Positions 28,763 to 40,709 are shown, numbered from the stretch's first letter. The stretch is 64,000 bases of DNA from Proteus appendicitidis (GCF_030271835.1 NZ_CP127389.1:2268001-2332000); one strand, 5' to 3'. Notes: generated by a model not told the origin, from the sequence alone. Program-made: numbers and translations.

Positions 28763-28808
28763 AAAAGGGACTATTTTTAACCTGCTCGGTTAATAAATAG
28801 CCCCTTTT
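28763..28808. terminator. bidirectional terminator between pncA and yeaC
   Basis: Long, nearly continuous stem: AAAAGGG-CTATTT-TTAACC (28763-28782) pairs with GGTTAA-AAATAG-CCCTTTT (28788-28808), with small bulges. Confidence 0.85.
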
Positions 28809-28838
28809 TATATTTATTCTATCCATTCTACACAGGTT

Positions 28839-29120
28839 TTATTCATCATCGATTGGCGTTAACGTTGCTAGACGTTCAGATTGAAACTGAGCTTTTAATT
28901 CTTGTTTGCTCTTCATGGTAATTTGTCCATTAGTGCCTACTGTCATATGCTCAGGTGTGTGGTTATTTTTCGCCTGCCATAATAAAACAATCTGCATGCA
29001 ATGTTCTTTTTGCTCATCAGTCAATGCAACGCCATCAGGCCATTTGCCTAGTTCAACTGCCGTTGATATACGCTGGTAAATTTCAGGGGTCACCATCGAA
29101 ATAAGTTCATTAACTTCCAT
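28839..29120 (-). CDS. yeaC: DUF1315 protein YeaC
   Basis: 93 residues from the ATG at 29120, which has GGAG six bases upstream; an ATG four codons earlier (29132) overlaps that ribosome-binding site and is less likely. The signature TPEIYQRISTAVELGKWPDG matches E. coli YeaC, as does LTDEQKEHCMQIVLLWQ. Function unknown. It lies downstream of msrB in the same direction, the order seen in E. coli. Confidence 0.92.
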   Translation of the reverse strand: MEVNELISMVTPEIYQRISTAVELGKWPDGVALTDEQKEHCMQIVLLWQAKNNHTPEHMTVGTNGQITMKSKQELKAQFQSERLATLTPIDDE

Positions 29121-29201
29121 TGATTGCTCCATAAGCTAAATAATCATTTGAAATGGCTGAATCGTTTTTTCAGTTGTTATTATTTTGTTAATTTAACAAG
29201 A

Positions 29202-29639
29202 TTAACCGGCTTGTTTTTCGCCTGTTTCACTATTCGTAAATGAAAGAGAGGCTGAATTAACACAATAACGCTCCCCTGTTGGAGCTGGGCCATCATTAAA
29301 AACATGCCCTAAATGTGCATCACATTGCTGACAACGGATTTCAGTTCTTTTCATATTATGAGAAAAATCATCAATATAGCGAATCGTATTATCACTAACA
29401 GGTTGATAAAAGCTTGGCCAACCACATCCTGCATCAAATTTTGTTTCTGAATAAAACAGAGGAGCAGAACAACACAAACAGTGATAAATCCCTGTTTGAC
29501 GATTGTGTAATAATTTACCACTAAACGGAGGTTCTGTACCTTGCTGTTGCGTCACATAACGTTGCATTTCGTTGAGTGTTGATAAATCAAGGTGATTGTT
29601 ATTACTTGAAATATTCACTTTCTTTTCATTATCTGCCAT
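29202..29639 (-). CDS. msrB: peptide methionine-R-sulfoxide reductase
   Basis: Repairs the R epimer of methionine sulfoxide in proteins using thioredoxin. 145 residues. The four zinc cysteines are present as CLCC and CQQC (structural zinc, about 53-56 and 99-102). The catalytic Cys is in RYCVNSASL near residue 125. Family core CGWPSFYQP and [10 protein letters not shown] are intact. It lies divergent from gapA as in E. coli (yeaA). Confidence 0.96.
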   Translation of the reverse strand: MADNEKKVNISSNNNHLDLSTLNEMQRYVTQQQGTEPPFSGKLLHNRQTGIYHCLCCSAPLFYSETKFDAGCGWPSFYQPVSDNTIRYIDDFSHNMKRTEIRCQQCDAHLGHVFNDGPAPTGERYCVNSASLSFTNSETGEKQAG

Positions 29640-29757
29640 ATCGACCTCTTGCCCAGAAAAATGCTTTTTAAAACAACAGTGAATGATAACAAAGATTTAA
29701 CAACAAATCTGGAAAATATAGTCTAAAATCATCAAGAGTAATCTTTAGTTTTTGAAA

Positions 29758-29773
29758 TGTGATGAATTTCACA
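29758..29773. promoter_or_regulatory. CRP site upstream of gapA
   Basis: TGTGATGAATTTCACA is a perfect TGTGA-N6-TCACA match, 210 bases before the gapA ATG and 119 before the msrB ATG. It could serve either gene. CRP control of gapA is known in E. coli. Confidence 0.75.
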
Positions 29774-29908
29774 TAACGGAGCAAAGGTAACTTCATTTAT
29801 CGGCGTTGATCCCGATAATACACAGCGTAACATTTAGCTAAAACGACCAATCTTTAAGCGAAAAGTGTTTTTTTAATTGATTTTTTGCAATTATTGACAC
29901 GATTCCGC

Positions 29909-29936
29909 TTGACGATTGGCGCGGTTTTGGTAACTT
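29909..29936 (+). promoter_or_regulatory. probable gapA promoter
   Basis: TTGACG (29909-29914), 16-bp spacer, TAACTT (29931-29936), about 40 bases before the ATG. An overlapping TTGACA at 29894 lacks a matching -10 at 17 bp. Confidence 0.5.
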
Positions 29937-29961
29937 TAGAAGCAACTTTTTAATTCACTAA

Positions 29962-30978
<1,017 letters not shown>

Positions 30979-31007
30979 TTAGAGTTTAGAAAGTCACGAT
31001 TTCTTTT

Positions 31008-31030
31008 AGAGCCACCTTTTCGGTGGCTCT
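31008..31030 (+). terminator. gapA terminator
   Basis: agagccacc (31008-31016) with ggtggctct (31022-31030), then TTTATTTT. Confidence 0.9.
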
Positions 31031-31092
31031 TTTATTTTCTAGCCAGTCAGTTTATTGTATTGAAATAGTCAGTGACATAAGGTCATAAGATA

Positions 31093-31977
31093 ATGAATGA
31101 GAAAATTTTTTCTTTGCCGATTATTGAACAAATATCACCTTACTTAAGTCGTCGGCAATTAGGTGAACTTCCTATCCTTGTTATTTCGCATCCTAAAGTA
31201 CGCGCAGCTATCAGCCTTCAAGGCGCACATTTAATTGCTTGGCAACCCGCGCAAGAGCATCCTGTATTTTGGGTAAGCGAAGCCTCTCTCTTCACTCCTG
31301 GTGTTGCCATTCGTGGCGGTATTCCTATTTGCTGGCCTTGGTTTGCTTCAGCGGGTACACCAAGCCATGGATTTGCGCGAATTCTTCCTTGGGAATTTAG
31401 CGCCCATACAGAGCAAGAAGACGGCGTGCTCATTACCATGACACTAAAAGAGAGCCAACAGACACAAAAATATTGGCCTCATGAGTTTACTGTTATTGCA
31501 CGCTTTAAATTAGGCGCAACCTGTGAGGTTGAATTAGAATCTTACGGTGATTATGAAGCGACGGCTGCCCTCCACTCTTATTTTAATGTGAGTGATATTG
31601 ATAATGTCTCTGTAACCGGCTTAGGAGGCCACTACATTGACACAGTGGCAGATAAAGAGGTTTACACTGATGAAACCTCATTACGCTTCAATGGACGCAC
31701 TGATAGGCTTTATACAGAGCCTGACGATTTTAATCTTATTCATGATGATGGCTGGGATCGCACCATTGAGGTTCATCATTACCATCATAGTGATGTGGTA
31801 TGTTGGAACCCCGGCGCAGAGCTTGCAAGTTCAATGAAAGATATGAGCGCAGGTGGTTATCGTAAAATGGCTTGCGTAGAAACCGCTCGTATCCACCGAC
31901 CACTAAAACCAGATAATGTTCATCCCGGTCGCTTATCTCTGGTCGTTCGTGTTCGTAAAAATATTGCCGAAAAATAA
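31093..31977 (+). CDS. yeaD: glucose-6-phosphate 1-epimerase (hexose-6-phosphate mutarotase)
   Basis: Aldose 1-epimerase-like enzyme that interconverts alpha and beta anomers of glucose 6-phosphate. 294 residues, matching E. coli YeaD. Sugar-phosphate contacts and catalytic residues fall in SLQGAHLIAWQP, GVAIRGGIPICWPWF, SHGFAR and ALHSYFNVSD (catalytic His). The C-terminal block is KMACVETARIH. The gene follows gapA as in E. coli. Confidence 0.93.
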   Translation: MNEKIFSLPIIEQISPYLSRRQLGELPILVISHPKVRAAISLQGAHLIAWQPAQEHPVFWVSEASLFTPGVAIRGGIPICWPWFASAGTPSHGFARILPWEFSAHTEQEDGVLITMTLKESQQTQKYWPHEFTVIARFKLGATCEVELESYGDYEATAALHSYFNVSDIDNVSVTGLGGHYIDTVADKEVYTDETSLRFNGRTDRLYTEPDDFNLIHDDGWDRTIEVHHYHHSDVVCWNPGAELASSMKDMSAGGYRKMACVETARIHRPLKPDNVHPGRLSLVVRVRKNIAEK

Positions 31978-32001
31978 AGTATTACTGATATCTTGCGCAA
32001 T

Positions 32002-32038
32002 AAAAAAAGCTTCGAGTTTTTGAATCGAAGCTTTTTTT
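32002..32038. terminator. bidirectional terminator between yeaD and mipA
   Basis: AAAAAAAGCTTCGA (32002-32015) with TCGAAGCTTTTTTT (32025-32038). Serves both converging genes. Confidence 0.9.
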
Positions 32039-32080
32039 ATCATTACTGAACTTACTAAATTCTAGTTAGAACCGAGCTAA

Positions 32081-32833
32081 TTAGAATGTGTAAGTCACAC
32101 CTGTCCACACAATCGCAGTAACAGATTTATTTACCATTGGGCTGTCTTTCACTTCACTTGGCAAATGGTCAACTCGTCCCATCGCAAAGAAATTCCAGTT
32201 TTTAGCAAACTTATAGTTCGCTGATAGCTCTACATACGGTCTCCAGCTATCATTTGGCGTATATTCTGCTAAACCACTGCGTTGTGATTCTGCATGGCTA
32301 ATTCCATAAGCATAACGGTTTTGTTTTTTGTTTTCCCAAACAATACCTGCACCTGGTTGTAAAGACCAATTACCAAATTCGAAAGGATATAAATAAGCGG
32401 CGTCAGCGATAATACCGTTACTTTTGCCTAGCATATCACCAGAAACGATCGCTCTTAAGCTACCCCATGATTCGTGGTGTTTATAAGTAAAGCCACCCAT
32501 CATTGTGTCACGGCGACGATTCAGTTTTTTCATTTGTTCATCGTCACTATCGCTTGGTTTAAAGGCTTGTGGATAGTAGTGTAAATCAACTGAAAGTTTA
32601 TCTTTCGGTGTATTCCACAGGTAATATCCCGCTGCTAACGTTGCGAAATAGAAATTTTCTGATTGATAGTTAACTTGTGGTACTGGTAATAAATAATCTT
32701 TTGATTTCGCTCCTTTATAAGGAGTGACTTGTGCTAAAACCGAACCACCAATTGACCATTCTCCAGCAAATGCTGCTGGCGTGCTTAATCCTGCAATAAC
32801 GGCCAAAGAAATGATAATCTTCTTATTACTCAC
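32081..32833 (-). CDS. mipA: MltA-interacting outer-membrane protein MipA
   Basis: Scaffold that links lytic transglycosylase MltA to PBP1B, and a member of the OmpV/MipA outer-membrane family. I prefer the GTG at 32833 (250 residues), because GGA lies 8 bases upstream and the product then opens with a compact signal peptide (SNKKIIISLAVIAG, cleavage near AFA|GEW). An ATG at 32854 or 32872 is open but lacks a ribosome-binding site. Family segments: YLLPVPQVNYQ, AGYYLWNTPKDKLS, LNRRRDTMMGG, SGLAEYTPNDSW and a terminal aromatic residue (TYTF), typical of beta-barrels. Confidence 0.9.
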   Translation of the reverse strand: MSNKKIIISLAVIAGLSTPAAFAGEWSIGGSVLAQVTPYKGAKSKDYLLPVPQVNYQSENFYFATLAAGYYLWNTPKDKLSVDLHYYPQAFKPSDSDDEQMKKLNRRRDTMMGGFTYKHHESWGSLRAIVSGDMLGKSNGIIADAAYLYPFEFGNWSLQPGAGIVWENKKQNRYAYGISHAESQRSGLAEYTPNDSWRPYVELSANYKFAKNWNFFAMGRVDHLPSEVKDSPMVNKSVTAIVWTGVTYTF

Positions 32834-32927
32834 GATGATTTTCCATATTGTCATTAATAAAGTAGCAACCAAAAAACTATTTCAGTCACAATTAACTAAA
32901 ACTGGCATTATTTTACCTACAATTATT

Positions 32928-35231
32928 CTATTTTTGCATTAAATGTGTAGCAATCAGTGCTTGTCCTAATGCAATACCGCCATCACCAGCAGGTAACATC
33001 ATAGGTATTAATACTTTTTTATTGTTTAATTTTTTCTTAAACAGCTGTTTGAGTAGCGTGTTATTTAACACTCCCCCCGTAAGTACAATGGTATCAATCT
33101 GATGTTCATCCGCACATTGCAATGCAATTTCGCTTAAACTTTCAGCTAATAAATAATGAAATAACCACGCTTTTTCACTGACATTAAGATCAACACCTTC
33201 CCATTGCGTCCAAAAAACAGATAGATCAAGCAAGTTATTTTTTACAGGCATCAAATGCCCATATTGCTTAATGATTTCTGTTTTTTTATCTTGGTGACAC
33301 TGTAATGCAGCTGTTTGTAAGTAACATGCAGCCTCACCTTCCCAACTTATTTCTTTAGGCGCTAATCCTAATGATGCTGAAACTGCATCAAAAAACCGCC
33401 CACAAGAAGAAGCTTTAGGCGAATTTAAACCACGTTCTACTGCCTTACTCAATATTTGCAGATCATGACGAGGTATAATTTGGGCAATAACACTACCTTG
33501 CCAATCTTTAGAAAAAGTAGCTAAATGTGCGAACCAGTTTCGCCAAGGTTGAATAGAGGCAAGATCACCTCCGGGCATAGCAACCGCAGGAAGCCCCCCA
33601 ATCCGTTTTGATTTCTGATAATCCACCAGCAAACATTCCCCACCCCATAAATTCCCATCTTGCCCATAACCTAACCCATCAAGAGCAATACCAACAACCG
33701 CACCTTGTTGATGTGTATGACCATGTTCAGCAAGGCAAGAAACAATATGTGCATGGTGATGAGAGACTTCAATAACAGGAATATTTTGCTCTTGAGCAAA
33801 CTGCTTACCCAATTGATGACTGATGTAGTTAGGATGCGCATCTATTGCTATGGCTTTAGGAGTGAAACGATAAATCTGCTGGAAAAGAGTCAACGATTTT
33901 ACCAACTGTTGTCGTACGCTTAAATCATCAAGATCACCTAAATGTGGTCCCATAATGGCTTGATGCTGGCGTAATAAGCAAAATACATTTTTAAGATCGC
34001 CCCCCATAGCAAACACTGAGGGTTGCGCCTCAAAATCATCAGGTAATGAAATCGCATCTGGGACATAACCACGAGAGCGTCTGATCATAATGCTCTGTTT
34101 GCCCTCAATACGAACTAATGAGTCATCTGCCCTTTGTATGATTTCTCTATTATGCATTAAGAATAAATCTGCAATATCTCTCAGTTGCATTAAAGCATCT
34201 TCGTTACTTAATGCGGGTGTATGACCTGATGCATTTCCTGATGTCATAACAAGAGGAATATTCGTACCTCGTGCTAATAAATGTTGCAATGGATTGGCGG
34301 GTAACATAACACCAATCTCAGTTAATCCCGGCGCAATAAGCTCTGCAAGTTTAGGGGCAACGGTTTTAGGGACTAATACAATTGGGGCAGCAGTGCTTTG
34401 CAATGTTTGAATAGCTGTTGGAAGAAAATCTGGATCTTGCTCATCTGCTTTAATTTGATCGATTCCTGTGATCATCACAGCTAATGGCTTCGCGGGTCGG
34501 TACTTACGTTCGCGTAATAATGCAACGCTCTCATTATTACGTGCATCACACACTAAATGAAAACCACCAATACCTTTAACTGCAACAATTTTTCCAGCAA
34601 GTAATGCTTCACAAGCTTGAGTTAATGCAAGCTCTTTTGTTGCTAACGCTTTACCCTGATTATCGGCAAGCCAGATATGAGGTCCACATATAGGACAGGC
34701 ATTAGGCTGAGCATGAAATCGTCTATCTGCGGGATCTTCATATTCATGTTTACATTCAGGGCAGAATGGAAATTCAGACATTGAAGTAAAAGGCCTGTCA
34801 TAAGGCATTTTTTTTATGATAGTAAAACGAGGACCGCAATGGGTGCAGTTAATAAAAGGATAATGATAACGACGATTTTGTGGATCAAATAATTCATCAA
34901 TACAGGCTTGGCAGGTTGTGGCATCAGGAACAACTTGTGTATCCATTTCGCCACCACCACTTTTTACAATAATAAAATCAGTAGGTAGCTGTTCCCATTG
35001 ATAAGGTGATTCTTCTATACGTTCAATGCGTGCTAATGGTGGGCATTCTGCTTTTAATGCTTCGATAAAGAGTGCATTTTTAGGTGAAGGCATTAAATGT
35101 ACTAATACCCCCAAACTATCATTGCTCACTTGCCCTAATAAACCAAAACGATGGGCTAATTGCCAAACAAATGGGCGAAAGCCAACGCCTTGAACCTTTC
35201 CTTTCACACGCAATGCAATGCCGTTACTCAT
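32928..35231 (-). CDS. hypF: [NiFe] hydrogenase maturation carbamoyltransferase HypF
   Basis: Produces the carbamoyl donor for the cyanide ligands of [NiFe] hydrogenase. 767 residues. Domains in order: acylphosphatase (about 1-90, VQGVGFRPFVW), two zinc fingers (CQACIDELFD...CTHCGP and CPECKHEY...CPICGP, about 105-190), YrdC-like (about 200-385, KGIGGFHLVCDA, KPLAVMI, MTSGNASG), and Kae1-like ATPase (about 390-767, with HHHAHIVSCLAEH and the late GGVLNNTLL). It stands alone, without other hyp genes in the window, so partners must be elsewhere. A hydrogenase is implied. Confidence 0.97.
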   Translation of the reverse strand: MSNGIALRVKGKVQGVGFRPFVWQLAHRFGLLGQVSNDSLGVLVHLMPSPKNALFIEALKAECPPLARIERIEESPYQWEQLPTDFIIVKSGGGEMDTQVVPDATTCQACIDELFDPQNRRYHYPFINCTHCGPRFTIIKKMPYDRPFTSMSEFPFCPECKHEYEDPADRRFHAQPNACPICGPHIWLADNQGKALATKELALTQACEALLAGKIVAVKGIGGFHLVCDARNNESVALLRERKYRPAKPLAVMITGIDQIKADEQDPDFLPTAIQTLQSTAAPIVLVPKTVAPKLAELIAPGLTEIGVMLPANPLQHLLARGTNIPLVMTSGNASGHTPALSNEDALMQLRDIADLFLMHNREIIQRADDSLVRIEGKQSIMIRRSRGYVPDAISLPDDFEAQPSVFAMGGDLKNVFCLLRQHQAIMGPHLGDLDDLSVRQQLVKSLTLFQQIYRFTPKAIAIDAHPNYISHQLGKQFAQEQNIPVIEVSHHHAHIVSCLAEHGHTHQQGAVVGIALDGLGYGQDGNLWGGECLLVDYQKSKRIGGLPAVAMPGGDLASIQPWRNWFAHLATFSKDWQGSVIAQIIPRHDLQILSKAVERGLNSPKASSCGRFFDAVSASLGLAPKEISWEGEAACYLQTAALQCHQDKKTEIIKQYGHLMPVKNNLLDLSVFWTQWEGVDLNVSEKAWLFHYLLAESLSEIALQCADEHQIDTIVLTGGVLNNTLLKQLFKKKLNNKKVLIPMMLPAGDGGIALGQALIATHLMQK

Positions 35232-35280
35232 AGGATCACCAAATCAAAATAAATTTAAGCTTATTCTAGTTTAGTGATTA

Positions 35281-36393
35281 TCAACAACTTTCATTTAGAT
35301 CAGAAAAAGTGGAATTAGGTAAATTTATCATCACTTCGACAGTAACTCTTGGTGCTATTGCACACAGTAATTCGTAACCAATAGTGCCACATGCGGTTGC
35401 AACATCATCAACCGGGAGTTCTTCTCCCCATAATTCAACCGGACTACCGTAATTAACATCAGGAAAATCGGTCACATCAATGGTTAGCATATCCATAGAA
35501 ATACGCCCAACCAATTGTGTTTTATGCCCATTAACCATCACAGGTGTACCGTCTGGTGCATGTCTTGGATAGCCATCAGCATAACCACAGGCAACAACAC
35601 CGATCCGCATATCTCGCTCAGCGGTATATCGGCTACCATAACCAATCTGCTCGCCTTTTTTGACTTGTTGAATGGCTAATATTTCACTATTAAATGTCAT
35701 TACGGGTTGTAAATTGAAATCAGCAATATCTTGCCAAACACCCGAAGGCGAAACGCCATATAAAATAATGCCTGGGCGTACCCAATCTTGATAAGTTTCA
35801 GGATCAAATAACGTTGCGGCTGAATTTGCCAAACACCGAGGCAATTCACTTACCATTGTCTGATTAATGACAGCCTTTTGTGCATTCATGTTCAACCCAG
35901 TATCTGCATTAGCAAAATGCGACATTTGAATAATAAACCCAATGTTATTGATACTTTTCGCACGATTAATCGCTTGTTGATAAGCATCAGGACGATAACC
36001 TAAACGGTTCATTCCACTATTAAGCTTAAGATAAATATTGATAGGTCTTTCTAATTGGGCTTTTTCTATAGCATCAAATTGCCAATCTGAATGCACTGTG
36101 GTGGTCAGTGAATAACGTTCGAGTAAATAGACATCTTCTGGTTTAAAAAAACCTTCGAGTAAAAGGATGGGGCCAACCCATCCTTGCTCTCTTAACATGA
36201 TGGCTTTATCTAACTCAATTAATGCAAAGCCATCAGTATGACTTAATGCCGGCCAAACACAGGATAATCCATGCCCATAAGCATCTGCTTTTACAACAGA
36301 CCACACTTTGCTGCCTTTGACTCTCTCTTTAATAACAGACAGATTATGGCTTAATGCATCGAGGTTAATAGTTACTTTTGTGGGTCTGGACAT
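35281..36393 (-). CDS. dadX: alanine racemase, catabolic
   Basis: PLP enzyme that interconverts L- and D-alanine. 370 residues. The PLP lysine is in VVKADAYGHG (about 33-42), the catalytic Tyr is in IGYGSRYTAE and the phosphate-binding segment is in RISMDML. Position 13 bases downstream of dadA makes it the catabolic isozyme (DadX), not the biosynthetic Alr. The C-terminal tail (PNSTFSDLNESC) is slightly longer than in E. coli DadX (356). Confidence 0.95.
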   Translation of the reverse strand: MSRPTKVTINLDALSHNLSVIKERVKGSKVWSVVKADAYGHGLSCVWPALSHTDGFALIELDKAIMLREQGWVGPILLLEGFFKPEDVYLLERYSLTTTVHSDWQFDAIEKAQLERPINIYLKLNSGMNRLGYRPDAYQQAINRAKSINNIGFIIQMSHFANADTGLNMNAQKAVINQTMVSELPRCLANSAATLFDPETYQDWVRPGIILYGVSPSGVWQDIADFNLQPVMTFNSEILAIQQVKKGEQIGYGSRYTAERDMRIGVVACGYADGYPRHAPDGTPVMVNGHKTQLVGRISMDMLTIDVTDFPDVNYGSPVELWGEELPVDDVATACGTIGYELLCAIAPRVTVEVMINLPNSTFSDLNESC

Positions 36394-36406
36394 GGTTTCT
36401 CCTCAA

Positions 36407-37711
36407 TTAATAAGCTGCATCAAGTTTTTGCCCCGGTAAGAGCAATTTAGTATTAAAGCCATCGATATACCGAAATACAGATAAATCATCAGCGGCAATA
36501 GCAGGTTTATTCCCTGAAATTAAGTCAGCCAATAATTGTCCAGAGCCACATGCCATTGTCCAACCTAATGTGCCGTGCCCTGTATTTAATGATAAATTAC
36601 GATAAGCCGTAGGCCCTACAATCGGTGTACCATCAGGCGTCATAGGTCTTAGACCTGTCCAAAAAGTGGCTTTCTCAATATCACCACCACCTTGATAGAG
36701 ATCTTGTACAACCATTTTTAATGTTTCACAGCGTGATTTTAAAATATCCAGATTAAAACCAACGACTTCTGCCATTCCACCGACACGAATTCGCTCATCA
36801 AAACGCGTTACCGCGATTTTATAAGTTTCATCTAAAATAGTGGATGTGGGCGCTCTTGAAGCGTCAATAATCGGCATCGTAAGTGAATAACCTTTAAGAG
36901 GATAAACTGGAATGGCGACTTTATTTTTCAAAAACGCTGTTGAATAAGAACCCATGGCAACAACATAGTGATCGGCTGTTAATAATCCATCATGACATTG
37001 AACGCCCGCTACTTTATCACCATCAAATAACAAATGTTTGATTTCTTTGTTAAATAAGAACGTAACACCGGCATCTTCTGCCATTTTAGCGAGTTTTTTC
37101 GTGAAAGTTTGGCAATCACCCGTTTCATCATTTGGCAAACGTAAGCCACCTGTCAATTTGTGACTCACATGCTCAAGTGCAGGTTCTGCTAATTTTAGTT
37201 GATCCGCAGTTAACAATTCATAAGCGACGCCCTCTTGCTTTAATACAGCAATATCATTGGCCGCATTATCAAATTGCTTTTGATCACGAAAAAGTTGCAG
37301 AGTGCCGCCTTGGCGACCTTCGTATTCAATACCGGTGTCTTGGCGTAACTGACGAATGCAATCACGGCTATATTCGGCAATACGCACCATACGGCTTTTA
37401 TTCATAGTGTAATGTGACGCATCACAATTACGTAACATTTGCCACATCCAACGTAATTGGAAAAGTGAGCCATCAGGTTTAATCGCTAATGGTGCGTGCT
37501 TTTGAAACATCCATTTAACTGCTTTTAATGGAATACCCGGCGCGCCCCAAGGCGTTGCATATCCCGGAGATATTTGACCAGCATTACCTGCGCTCGTCTC
37601 TTCGGCTGCACTATTTTGTCTATCAACAACAATGACTTCATGACCTTGTTGCACAAGATACCACGCACTCGTTACACCAATAACGCCGCCACCTAAGATG
37701 ATCACTTTCAT
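36407..37711 (-). CDS. dadA: D-amino acid dehydrogenase small subunit
   Basis: FAD enzyme that oxidises D-alanine to pyruvate and ammonia and feeds electrons to the respiratory chain at the inner membrane. 434 residues from the ATG at 37711 ([19 protein letters not shown]); the open frame extends 26 codons further but without family match. FAD motif GGGVIG at 7-12; later family segments are [20 protein letters not shown] and [15 protein letters not shown]. coli DadA is 432 residues. Transcribed with dadX. Confidence 0.97.
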   Translation of the reverse strand: MKVIILGGGVIGVTSAWYLVQQGHEVIVVDRQNSAAEETSAGNAGQISPGYATPWGAPGIPLKAVKWMFQKHAPLAIKPDGSLFQLRWMWQMLRNCDASHYTMNKSRMVRIAEYSRDCIRQLRQDTGIEYEGRQGGTLQLFRDQKQFDNAANDIAVLKQEGVAYELLTADQLKLAEPALEHVSHKLTGGLRLPNDETGDCQTFTKKLAKMAEDAGVTFLFNKEIKHLLFDGDKVAGVQCHDGLLTADHYVVAMGSYSTAFLKNKVAIPVYPLKGYSLTMPIIDASRAPTSTILDETYKIAVTRFDERIRVGGMAEVVGFNLDILKSRCETLKMVVQDLYQGGGDIEKATFWTGLRPMTPDGTPIVGPTAYRNLSLNTGHGTLGWTMACGSGQLLADLISGNKPAIAADDLSVFRYIDGFNTKLLLPGQKLDAAY

Positions 37712-38119
37712 GGCAAGACTCCAATAGTTTACATTGATATAACATAAGAATAATATTCTATACACAAAAAGCCAATATAGAATAATCATCTAAGCTAATA
37801 AAAAGACAGATTTTAGAGTTAAGTCACATTTGATTGTTATTCGACAGATGATTTTCAAAAAAAATCATTAAATTAACTAGTTAAATCAATGATATATTAT
37901 TATTACTGTAAATTATAAAACTATTGATCAGTAAATTATTTTAAATTGAAGAGAGTTTAAGGCTTAAGGAAGGAAATTTAGTGCTTTATTAAAATCTAAA
38001 AATTAAATAATTTAAAGATGATAACTCTTAAATTAACTCACTTTGGTTACTCTTTTTACTAAAAATAACCTATTTAAAGCATTGCCTAAAAAATGACACT
38101 TGGGGCTTTTTAAAAACAT
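37712..38119. other. dadA upstream region
   Basis: About 400 AT-rich bases between the dadA start and the fadR terminator, with no credible gene. In E. coli this interval holds ycgB, absent here. dadAX is controlled by Lrp and CRP in E. coli; I see no site here strong enough to name. Confidence 0.5.
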
Positions 38120-38159
38120 AAAAAACCAGTATCACAAATTATATGAATACTGGTTTTTT
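38120..38159 (-). terminator. fadR terminator
   Basis: AAAAAACCAGTAT (38120-38132) with ATACTGGTTTTTT (38147-38159), just past the fadR stop. Confidence 0.88.
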
Positions 38160-38185
38160 CTATTGTGATAAAGCAGCAAACGTAA

Positions 38186-38905
38186 TTAGCGTTTTACTTC
38201 TTCTAGATCACTCGGTAATGGTGACTGTAAACTTTGCCAGATAATACCACTGTCTTTACCATATTGGCGGACACATTCCATAACATGCTCAACATCTTTT
38301 TGCTCACATAATGCAGCCAGTTTTTTATAGAATGCTAACGCGAGTTCTTTGGCTTGAATATTTGAGAAATAATAACGACCTACGCGCGTATAAAGCCCTT
38401 TTAAGCCGTTTAAGATAAGACCATAAATTGGGTTACCTGATGCAAACGCCAATCCACGGAAAATGTTGTAATCCAGTTCACTAAACTCATCAGCACTATT
38501 TTCAGTGGTAAGCTCATGATTTAAAACTTCAATACATTTTTCAGGGCCATTTCTAAATGCGGTACGAATAAAAATAGCTGAAATATTGGTTCTGACAGCC
38601 AATAAGTTATCGATTAATTGTGGTACTCGATCATGATCAAGGCGAGCGACTGTTTCAAGGATATTAAGACCTGATGTTTCCCAGAAATTGTTTACCTTCG
38701 TTGGCTTTCCGTGTTGAATAGTTAACCAACCATCACGAGCAAGGCGTTGTAACACTTCTCTTAATGTGGTTCTTGTAACACCAATTAATTCAGATAGCTC
38801 ACGTTCCGCTGGAAGAATAGATCCAGGAGGAAAACGATTATTCCAGATACTTTCAACAATATACTCTTCCGCAAAACCTGCGGGGCTTTGAGCCTTAATA
38901 ACCAT
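38186..38905 (-). CDS. fadR: fatty acid metabolism regulator FadR
   Basis: Acyl-CoA-responsive regulator that represses beta-oxidation and activates unsaturated fatty acid synthesis. 239 residues as in E. coli. The GntR-type winged helix (about 5-75) shows [15 protein letters not shown] and [19 protein letters not shown]. The C-terminal acyl-CoA domain is the all-helical FadR type. Divergent from nhaB, as in E. coli. Confidence 0.97.
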   Translation of the reverse strand: MVIKAQSPAGFAEEYIVESIWNNRFPPGSILPAERELSELIGVTRTTLREVLQRLARDGWLTIQHGKPTKVNNFWETSGLNILETVARLDHDRVPQLIDNLLAVRTNISAIFIRTAFRNGPEKCIEVLNHELTTENSADEFSELDYNIFRGLAFASGNPIYGLILNGLKGLYTRVGRYYFSNIQAKELALAFYKKLAALCEQKDVEHVMECVRQYGKDSGIIWQSLQSPLPSDLEEVKR

Positions 38906-39138
38906 ATTTTTATTTCTTCCGAAGCGATTTTTCTGCTAATAATGGAAAAGATAATATCAGAATGCGTAATTTTGATATAGCTCAACCATCATTAAATAGT
39001 GAATGGCATCATAAAACGTGATGTAGTTTCATCAATTTATTATTACTAGCGCGCTTAATTTCACAGCAATTAGCGCGTACTATGGTTAGATTGCGCATTG
39101 TTGCGCTTAAAATCTCTATTTGGAGGATGAAAAACCTA

Positions 39139-40683
39139 ATGGATATGAGTATAAGACAAGCACTACTAAAGAACTTTATGGGGAATTCCCCTGATTGGTA
39201 TAAGCTTGCTATTCTTACTTTTTTAATTATCAACCCACTGCTTTTTTTCTTTGTTGACCCTTTTGTCGCCGGTTGGCTATTAGTTGTAGAATTTATTTTT
39301 ACACTGGCTATGGCGCTAAAGTGTTACCCGCTACAACCCGGAGGATTACTTGCTATTGAGGCCGTCATCATTGGAATGACTAGCCCAAAACAGATTGGTC
39401 ATGAAATTGCCAACAACCTTGAAGTGATTTTGCTTCTTGTCTTTATGGTTGCGGGTATCTATTTTATGAAGCAATTGTTACTGTTTGCTTTTACAAAATT
39501 ATTGTTATCTATTCGTTCTAAACGGATGTTATCTATTGCTTTTTGCTTTTCAAGTGCATTTTTATCTGCCTTTTTAGATGCTTTAACCGTTATCGCGGTT
39601 GTGATCAGTGTTTCTCTCGGTTTCTACTCTATATATCATAATTTCGCATCTAACCAATCAGGTGCAGAATTAAGTAATGATGGGTTTATTGATACCGCAG
39701 AAAAAAAACAAACTTTAGAACAATTCCGTGCTTTTTTACGTAGCTTAATGATGCATGCTGGTGTTGGTACTGCATTAGGTGGCGTAATGACCATGGTGGG
39801 TGAACCACAAAACCTTATTATTGCAAAACATTTAGAGTGGGATTTTGTGACCTTCTTTATCAGAATGTCACCTGTCACTATTCCTGTTTTCTTTGCTGGT
39901 CTTGCAGTGTGCTACCTTGTAGAACGCTTTAAGCTCTTTGGTTATGGTGCTGAATTACCTGATTTAGTTCGTAAAGTTCTCACTGAATACGACAAGAAAA
40001 ACAGTGAAAAACGCACTTCTCAAGAAAAAGCACAATTGATGATCCAAGCATTAATTGGTATTTGGTTGATTGTTGCTTTAGCGCTCCATTTAGCAGAAGT
40101 CGGTATTATCGGTTTATCTGTTATTATTCTTGCCACTGCATTTTGTGGAGTCACAGAAGAACATGCTCTTGGTAAAGCATTTGAAGAGGCCTTGCCTTTC
40201 ACTGCGTTATTGACTGTTTTCTTCTCTATTGTTGCTGTTATTATCGATCAGCAATTATTTGCCCCTATTATTCAGTTTGTTCTTCAAGCTTCAGAATCCT
40301 CGCAACTGTCTCTTTTTTACCTCTTTAATGGTCTACTATCTGCTATTTCAGATAACGTGTTTGTGGGTACGGTTTATATCAGTGAAGCTTTAACAGCATT
40401 GCAAGATGGATTAATTAGCCAATCACAATATGAACATATTGGTGTTGCTATTAATACAGGTACAAACTTACCTTCTGTTGCGACACCAAATGGGCAAGCT
40501 GCATTCCTGTTCTTATTAACATCAGCATTATCACCACTCATCCGTTTATCATATGGCCGCATGGTGATAATGGCGCTGCCATATACAATTGTAATGACAT
40601 TACTTGGTTTACTGGCTGTTGAATTTTGGCTTGTTCCTGCAACACACTGGTTTTATGAAATTGGTTTAGTTGCTATTCCATAA
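39139..40683 (+). CDS. nhaB: Na+/H+ antiporter NhaB
   Basis: Electrogenic sodium/proton antiporter in the inner membrane. 514 residues from the ATG at 39139, which aligns residue for residue with E. coli NhaB (513). The open frame extends upstream to 39082 but that part is not family-like; a GGAGG at 39122-39126 is 12 bases from the chosen ATG, a rather long spacing. About 10-12 transmembrane segments. The family core [19 protein letters not shown] and the [15 protein letters not shown] motif are intact. Co-located with fadR and dsbB. Confidence 0.95.
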   Translation: MDMSIRQALLKNFMGNSPDWYKLAILTFLIINPLLFFFVDPFVAGWLLVVEFIFTLAMALKCYPLQPGGLLAIEAVIIGMTSPKQIGHEIANNLEVILLLVFMVAGIYFMKQLLLFAFTKLLLSIRSKRMLSIAFCFSSAFLSAFLDALTVIAVVISVSLGFYSIYHNFASNQSGAELSNDGFIDTAEKKQTLEQFRAFLRSLMMHAGVGTALGGVMTMVGEPQNLIIAKHLEWDFVTFFIRMSPVTIPVFFAGLAVCYLVERFKLFGYGAELPDLVRKVLTEYDKKNSEKRTSQEKAQLMIQALIGIWLIVALALHLAEVGIIGLSVIILATAFCGVTEEHALGKAFEEALPFTALLTVFFSIVAVIIDQQLFAPIIQFVLQASESSQLSLFYLFNGLLSAISDNVFVGTVYISEALTALQDGLISQSQYEHIGVAINTGTNLPSVATPNGQAAFLFLLTSALSPLIRLSYGRMVIMALPYTIVMTLLGLLAVEFWLVPATHWFYEIGLVAIP

Positions 40684-40709
40684 CAATAGAACCACAGTTA
40701 CACCACATA

